A DNA stretch of 61,263 nt from CAYNLG01 sp964397995 (lineage in GTDB: Bacteria; Planctomycetota; Phycisphaerae; FEN-1346): positions 1 to 61,263 of the forward strand of contig CAYNLG010000013.1 of the NCBI GenBank assembly GCA_964397995.1, read 5' to 3'. Positions within the stretch are counted from its first letter, which is position 1. Every line of letters begins with the position of its first letter. Made by a program: the position numbers and the translations under genes. This document shows positions 56,884 through 61,263 of the stretch, one piece after another. The notes under the pieces were generated by a model. The model had not been told where the DNA came from and did not search any database. It saw only the letters and a list, made by a program, of their open reading frames with translations.

Positions 56884-58341
56884 ATGCCGAAGCTGCCCAT
56901 CCGGATGACCCGCATCGTGGCCACGCTCGGGCCGGCGTCCTCGGCCGAGGACGTCATCGCCCGCATGATCGACGCCGGGATGGACGTGGCGCGGCTGAAC
57001 TTTGCGCACGGGTCGCACGAGTCGCACGGGCGGCTGATCGAGATGGTGCGGCGCGTCGCCAAGGCCAAGGGCCGCTGGGTCGGCGTCCTCCAGGACCTCG
57101 CGGGCCCCAAGATCCGCCTCCGGACGCCCGAGGGGCAGCCCGTGCGGGTCGAGGTCGGGCAGCGGGTGCAACTGGTGCGGCGACTGGCGAGCCCGCCGGC
57201 GCCCGATGCCGTCGCCACGACCTACCCCGCCATCGTCGATGACGGCCGCGTGGGCGAGCCCGTCCTGTTCGGCGACGGCGCCGTCCGCATGCGCATCACC
57301 GAGAAGGCCGCCGACTGGCTGGGCCTTGAGTCCGAGGACGCCGACACGCTGACCTCGGGCATGGGCGTCAACCTGCCGGAGACGGCGGTCTCGGCCCCGA
57401 GCGTCACGGAGAAGGACTGGGCGGACCTGGCGTTCGGCCTCGCCCAGGGGGTCGATTACGTCGGCCTCTCGTTCGTCCGGTCGGCCGAGGACGTGCGCGA
57501 GGTGCGCGCGTGCGTGCGCGAGGCCGGGGCCCCGGCGCAGGTCGTCGCGAAGATCGAAAAGCCCCAGGCCGTGGAGGCCATTGACGCGATTCTCGAGGAA
57601 GCCGACGGCCTGATGGTCGCCCGGGGCGACCTCGGCGTCGAGATGGACGTCGCACGCGTCCCGGTCATCCAGAAGGACCTGATCCGGCGGGCCGCGTTCG
57701 CCGGCGTGCCGGTCATCACCGCGACGCAGATGCTCCAGTCCATGGTCACCGAGCCGCGCCCCACCCGGGCCGAGGTCTCGGACGTCGCCAATGCCGTCTT
57801 CGACGGCTCCGACGCCGTCATGCTCTCGGGCGAGACCGCCATCGGGGTCGACCCCGTCCGGGTGGTCCGGACGATGGACCACGTGATCGACCTGGCCGAA
57901 GACTACGCGGACCAGGCGTCGTGGCCGGCGCCGGGGCCCGTGGGCGCCCGGTTCGTCTGGGCGGAGCGGGCGATCGTGCTGGGGGCGGCCCGCATCGCGC
58001 GGGACCTGGGGGCGACGGTGGTGGCGGCCCTGACGCACTCCGGGGCCACGGCGCTGCTCCTGGCCAAGCAGTGGCTCCGCATCCCGATCCTCGCCATCAG
58101 CGACCGCCTCGACACCTGTCGCCGCATGGCCCTGTACCGCGGCGTCGTGCCGGCCCACCACCCGGACCTGATCCAGCAGGCGGACTTGGCGGGGACGGTC
58201 GAGCGGCTTGCCCGCGAGCGGAATTGGGTTGCCGACGGCGACCGGGTGCTGATAGTCTGCGGCCAGTTTCCCGGGCGGCCGGGCGGGACCGATACGCTCC
58301 GCGTCCACACCGTGGGCCGCGGGGCGGGAGGCGGCACATGA
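56884..58341 (+). CDS. pyk: Pyruvate kinase
   Basis: A 485-residue glycolytic enzyme making ATP and pyruvate from phosphoenolpyruvate. TRIVATLGPASS opens the barrel, ARLNFAHGSHESH has Ala where most enzymes have Ser, DLAGPKIRLR starts the B domain, and VAKIEKPQAVEAIDAI (catalytic Lys), MVARGDLGVE (metal) and ITATQMLQSM complete the site; MLSGETAIG is also present. The C-terminal domain (HSGATALLLAKQW) is short. GGGGGAGA precedes the ATG. Its last codon overlaps the next lipoprotein start (ATGA). Confidence 0.95.
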   Translation: MPKLPIRMTRIVATLGPASSAEDVIARMIDAGMDVARLNFAHGSHESHGRLIEMVRRVAKAKGRWVGVLQDLAGPKIRLRTPEGQPVRVEVGQRVQLVRRLASPPAPDAVATTYPAIVDDGRVGEPVLFGDGAVRMRITEKAADWLGLESEDADTLTSGMGVNLPETAVSAPSVTEKDWADLAFGLAQGVDYVGLSFVRSAEDVREVRACVREAGAPAQVVAKIEKPQAVEAIDAILEEADGLMVARGDLGVEMDVARVPVIQKDLIRRAAFAGVPVITATQMLQSMVTEPRPTRAEVSDVANAVFDGSDAVMLSGETAIGVDPVRVVRTMDHVIDLAEDYADQASWPAPGPVGARFVWAERAIVLGAARIARDLGATVVAALTHSGATALLLAKQWLRIPILAISDRLDTCRRMALYRGVVPAHHPDLIQQADLAGTVERLARERNWVADGDRVLIVCGQFPGRPGGTDTLRVHTVGRGAGGGT

Positions 58342-58886
58342 AACGGCTGGCGGCAATGGGGTTGGCGATGGCGGCGTGCTGGGCGGCGGGGTGCGCGGCC
58401 GGTCAGGCGCACCTGGAGAACCCGGCGCGGTTGGGGGGGGGGGCGCCGGCGCGGGCGGCCGAGGCGGCCCGCGAGGTGCTCCGCGACCTGCGGTTCGAGC
58501 CCATTGTGCCTCCCCCCGAGCCGGGGCGGATCGCGACGCGCCCGATGACCAGCGCCTCGTGGTTCGAGGCATGGCGCCAGGACACGCCGACGGCCGACGC
58601 CCGCTGGGAGGCCAGCTTCCACACCATTCGCCGCCGCGTCGACGTCAATGTGGCCGAGGCCGACGGCGGGGCCGAGGTCGCCGTCACCGTGACGAAGGAG
58701 CGGCTGGCGCTGGCGGGCGCCGGGCCGGGCCAGGCGGCCACGGCCTTCAGCCTCTACGGCTCGTCGTCGCGGGACATGGAGCGGCCGGACCCGGTGGCGG
58801 CCGAGCGGTTGCCGTGGGTCGACGAGGGCCGCGACCCCGAGCTGGAACAGGTGATTCTCCAGCGCGTGCGCGCCCGCCTCCCGTAG
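58338..58886 (+). CDS. Small lipoprotein of unknown function
   Basis: A 182-residue protein with signal peptide and lipobox (CWAAGC, Cys19). The body has RFEPIVPPPEPGRIATRPMTSASWFEAWRQDTP followed by FHTIRRRVDVNVAEADGGAEVAVTVTKERL, a pattern I have seen in short planctomycete lipoproteins but cannot name, and a Ser-rich YGSSSRDMERP segment before the C-terminus. Translation is coupled to pyk by a 4-base overlap. A surface or periplasmic location is likely; no catalytic motif is seen. Confidence 0.75.
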   Translation: MKRLAAMGLAMAACWAAGCAAGQAHLENPARLGGGAPARAAEAAREVLRDLRFEPIVPPPEPGRIATRPMTSASWFEAWRQDTPTADARWEASFHTIRRRVDVNVAEADGGAEVAVTVTKERLALAGAGPGQAATAFSLYGSSSRDMERPDPVAAERLPWVDEGRDPELEQVILQRVRARLP

Positions 58887-59040
58887 GGGGGCGAGGGCCG
58901 CGCCGACCCGACCTGGTTTGCCGCGCGTGTTCCCGTGCCGGGCCTTTGTTCCGTGACGCCGCGCGCGGCGGCGAGCGCCGCGGCGAAAAGGTTGGCTGGC
59001 CCGGCCACGACGGGTCTGACAAGGCGCCCCGCCTTGCGGC

Positions 59041-59069
59041 TTTTCACCGCCCGGCGTTTCGTGTATTGT
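59041..59069 (+). promoter_or_regulatory. Promoter of mutS
   Basis: TTTTCA (59041-59046), a 17-bp spacer and TATTGT (59064-59069). Transcription would start near 59076, about 32 bases before the ATG. Confidence 0.5.
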
Positions 59070-59107
59070 AGCGGTCCCCGACGACCCGGCGAAGGGCCCG
59101 ACGCGCG

Positions 59108-61252
59108 ATGACCACGCCCGCGATGAAGCAGTTCCGCCAGATCAAGGCCCAGTATCCCGACGCCATCCTCTTCTTCCGCATGGGCGACTTCTACGAGCTC
59201 TTCTACGACGACGCCCGCATCGGGTCCAAGGTCATGGGCATCGCCCTGACCAGCCGCTCGAAGGGCGAATCGGCCATCCCGATGTGCGGCGTGCCGTACC
59301 ACGCGGTCGAGTCGTACCTGGCGAAGATGATCCGCGCGGGGCACCGCGTGGCCATCTGCGAGCAGATGGAGGACTCGGCCGAGGCCAAGGGCGTCGTCCG
59401 GCGCGACGTCGCCCGCGTTGTCACCCCCGGGACGCTGACCGACGACGCCCTCCTGGAGGACAAGGAGAACAACTACCTGGCGGCGCTGGCCGCCGACGGC
59501 GAGGCGGCGGGCCTGGCCTGGGTCGACCTCTCGACCGGGGCGTTCCGCGCCCAGGACGTGCCGCGCGCCCGCGTCCTCGACGAACTGACGCGCCTGCGGC
59601 CGCGCGAACTGCTCGTCGCCGAGGGCTTCGCCGAGGCCGCGCCGGGCGACCTCGCGGAGATCCGTCACGTGACCGGGGCGAGCGTCTGCGAGCGGTCGGC
59701 CTTCGCGTTCGACCGGGGCGAGGCCGAGCGGGTCCTGACGGGCCACTTCGGGACGGACTCGCTGGACGGGTTCGGCGTGGGCGACCTGGGACCGGGCATC
59801 GCGGCCGCCGGGGCGGTGGTCGATTACCTGGACGAGACGCAGCGGACGCGGCTCGGCCACATCCGCCGCATCGAGCAGGTCCGCGGCGGCCGCTGGCTCT
59901 ACCTGGACGAGGCGACGCAGCGGAGCCTGGAACTGGTCGAGACCTTGCGCGAACGCCGCCGCGAGCACAGCCTGCTCTGGGTGCTGGACAAGACCGAGAC
60001 GTCGATGGGGGCGCGGCGGCTGCGCGAGTGGATCAACTACCCGCTGGCGTCGGCGGAGGCGATCGGCGCGCGGCTCGGGGCGGTCGAGGAACTGGTCACC
60101 GGGCGGGACCTGCGGACGGACCTGGCGGGGCGGCTGGCCGAGACGGCCGACGTCGAGCGCATCGTCGGCCGCGTCGCCATCGGCCGCGCCACGCCCCGCG
60201 ACCTCCTCGCCCTCGGCCGCACCCTCGCCCAGATACCCGCCCTCAAGGCCAGGCTCAGCGGCCGCGCCAGCGACCTGCTCACCCGCATCGAGGGCGACCT
60301 GGACCTGCTCGGCGACGTCCGCGAGCTCTTGGAGGCGGCCATCGACCCGGACGCGCCCGCGCGGGTGACCGACGGCCGCGTCATCCGGCCGGGGTACCAC
60401 GAGGAGCTCGACCGGCTCCGCGACGTCGGCACGAGCGGCGCGAAGTGGCTGGCCGCCTTCCAGGCCCGCGAGGCCGAGCGGACCGGCATCCCCTCGCTCA
60501 AGGTCGGCTTCAACAAGGTCTTCGGCTACTACCTGGAGGTCACGAACGCCCACTCCGGGCGCGTGCCCGACGACTACGTCCGCAAGCAGACCCTGAAGAA
60601 CGCCGAGCGGTACATCACGCCGGAGCTGAAGGAGCACGAGGTCGAGGTGCTCGGGGCGGAGGAGCGGGCGGCGGCGCTGGAGGCCCGCCTCTTCGGCGAG
60701 GTCCGCGACCGCGTGGCCGGCCAGATTGCGCGCCTGCAGCAGACGGCCGACGCGCTGGCGCGGCTGGACGTGCTGGGGAGCCTCGCGCGGGTGGCCTCGG
60801 AGCGCGGGTACGTGAGGCCGGAGATCGTCGAGGCGCCGGTCCTGGACGTCGCCGACGGCCGCCACCCGGTGCTGGAGCAGACCCTCGGGTCGGCCTTCGT
60901 GCCGAACGACGTCGCGCTCGGGGGCGAGGCGGCCCGCGTGGGCATCATCACCGGGCCGAACATGGCCGGCAAGTCGACCTATATCCGCCAGGTCGCCCTG
61001 CTGGTGCTCATGGCCCACATGGGCTCGTGGGTGCCGGCCAAGCGGGCCGTCGTCGGCCTCGCGGACCGGGTCTTCACGCGGGTCGGGGCGGCCGACGAAC
61101 TGGCCCGCGGGCGCAGCACCTTCATGGTCGAGATGACCGAGACCGCCAACATCCTCAACAACGCGACCGAGCGGAGCCTGGTCGTGCTGGACGAGGTGGG
61201 GCGCGGCAGCCCAGCCAGGGATCGGAACTGCCCCATCGGCCGAAGCCAATAA
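59108..61252 (+). CDS. mutS: DNA mismatch repair protein MutS, 3' end disrupted
   Basis: The frame gives 714 residues; intact MutS is about 850 or more. The mismatch-binding domain has FFRMGDFYELFYDDA (Phe-Tyr-Glu that stacks on the mismatch), followed by PMCGVPYHAVESYLAKMI, the connector, lever and clamp domains (YYLEVTNAHSGRVPDDYVRKQTL), and the ATPase with P-loop GPNMAGKSTYIRQVA (about 616-624) and FMVEMTETANILNNAT. Walker B (LVVLDEVGRG) is present, but the next residues should be TSTYDG; instead the frame reads SPARDRNCPIGRSQ and stops. From about 61208 the sequence no longer encodes MutS. Since the window ends 11 bases later, a contig-end chimera or the edge of an insertion is likely. 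Everything before the break looks functional. Confidence 0.92.
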   Translation: MTTPAMKQFRQIKAQYPDAILFFRMGDFYELFYDDARIGSKVMGIALTSRSKGESAIPMCGVPYHAVESYLAKMIRAGHRVAICEQMEDSAEAKGVVRRDVARVVTPGTLTDDALLEDKENNYLAALAADGEAAGLAWVDLSTGAFRAQDVPRARVLDELTRLRPRELLVAEGFAEAAPGDLAEIRHVTGASVCERSAFAFDRGEAERVLTGHFGTDSLDGFGVGDLGPGIAAAGAVVDYLDETQRTRLGHIRRIEQVRGGRWLYLDEATQRSLELVETLRERRREHSLLWVLDKTETSMGARRLREWINYPLASAEAIGARLGAVEELVTGRDLRTDLAGRLAETADVERIVGRVAIGRATPRDLLALGRTLAQIPALKARLSGRASDLLTRIEGDLDLLGDVRELLEAAIDPDAPARVTDGRVIRPGYHEELDRLRDVGTSGAKWLAAFQAREAERTGIPSLKVGFNKVFGYYLEVTNAHSGRVPDDYVRKQTLKNAERYITPELKEHEVEVLGAEERAAALEARLFGEVRDRVAGQIARLQQTADALARLDVLGSLARVASERGYVRPEIVEAPVLDVADGRHPVLEQTLGSAFVPNDVALGGEAARVGIITGPNMAGKSTYIRQVALLVLMAHMGSWVPAKRAVVGLADRVFTRVGAADELARGRSTFMVEMTETANILNNATERSLVVLDEVGRGSPARDRNCPIGRSQ

Positions 61253-61263
61253 GCAGGTAATGA

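Overview
The window is about 61 kb of very G+C-rich, densely packed bacterial DNA. Gene content points to a diderm bacterium of the Planctomycetota, probably Phycisphaerae-like. The evidence is a lipoprotein with DUF11 repeats, a DUF1844 protein, many short lipoproteins, a CMP-Kdo synthetase with an LpxL-type acyltransferase (LPS-like outer membrane), a meso-diaminopimelate-type MurE, and a division/cell-wall (dcw) cluster that is not followed by ftsA or ftsZ. This placement rests on gene content only. GTG and TTG starts and 4-bp stop/start overlaps are common. The last bases break mutS abruptly, so the right end looks like a contig end.

Layout. 0.3-4 kb: nitroreductase, DUF11 lipoprotein and cupin, all on the minus strand. 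4.1-9.7 kb (plus): a DUF2064 sugar-nucleotide-transferase-like protein, a single-domain response regulator, an M20 peptidase coupled to a two-domain M16 peptidase, and a truncated DUF5107-like fragment. 9.7-13.5 kb (minus): two planctomycete-type hypotheticals, a formimidoyl-THF cyclodeaminase-like protein and a large FAD oxidoreductase. 13.5-16.2 kb: a structured leader, a minimal sigma region-2-like protein and an ADP-ribosylglycohydrolase. 16.2-22.6 kb: kdsB and pyrG (CMP-Kdo and its CTP supply), DUF1844, an M48 protease, a PAP2 phosphatase and an RDD membrane lipoprotein.

22.9-39.6 kb is the centrepiece, the dcw cluster: mraZ, a small orphan gene, rsmH, a membrane-anchored LysM protein, an FtsL-like protein, ftsI, murE, murF, mraY, ftsW, murG, murC, murB, ddl, ftsQ-like and a membrane protein. 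murD, ftsA and ftsZ are absent. The genes are tightly coupled and read as one transcription unit behind a promoter that carries MraZ-box-like repeats.

39.6-45 kb (minus): an LpxL-type acyltransferase, an alpha/beta hydrolase, an HNH nuclease and a ClpP/NfeD-type membrane protease, separated by unusual intergenic DNA with dispersed short repeats. 45-50.4 kb (plus): class II aldolase, aspartase/fumarase, an AmmeMemoRadiSam B protein, a CDP-alcohol phosphatidyltransferase and a GGDEF protein ending in a 20-bp inverted repeat. 50.4-54.1 kb (minus): an endonuclease III-like glycosylase, a lipoprotein, a radical SAM enzyme resembling archaeal tetraether lipid synthase, and KDPG aldolase. 54.2-61.3 kb (plus): a UroD-like protein, a NUDIX hydrolase, rhomboid, pyruvate kinase, a lipoprotein and the broken mutS.

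The strongest leads are the tetraether-synthase-like radical SAM gene, the remodelled dcw cluster with its LysM insertion, the sigma region-2-only protein with a foldable leader, and a set of well-formed promoters, several of which sit so close to the start codon that leaderless transcripts are expected. No CRISPR array, rRNA, tRNA or complete insertion sequence was seen.
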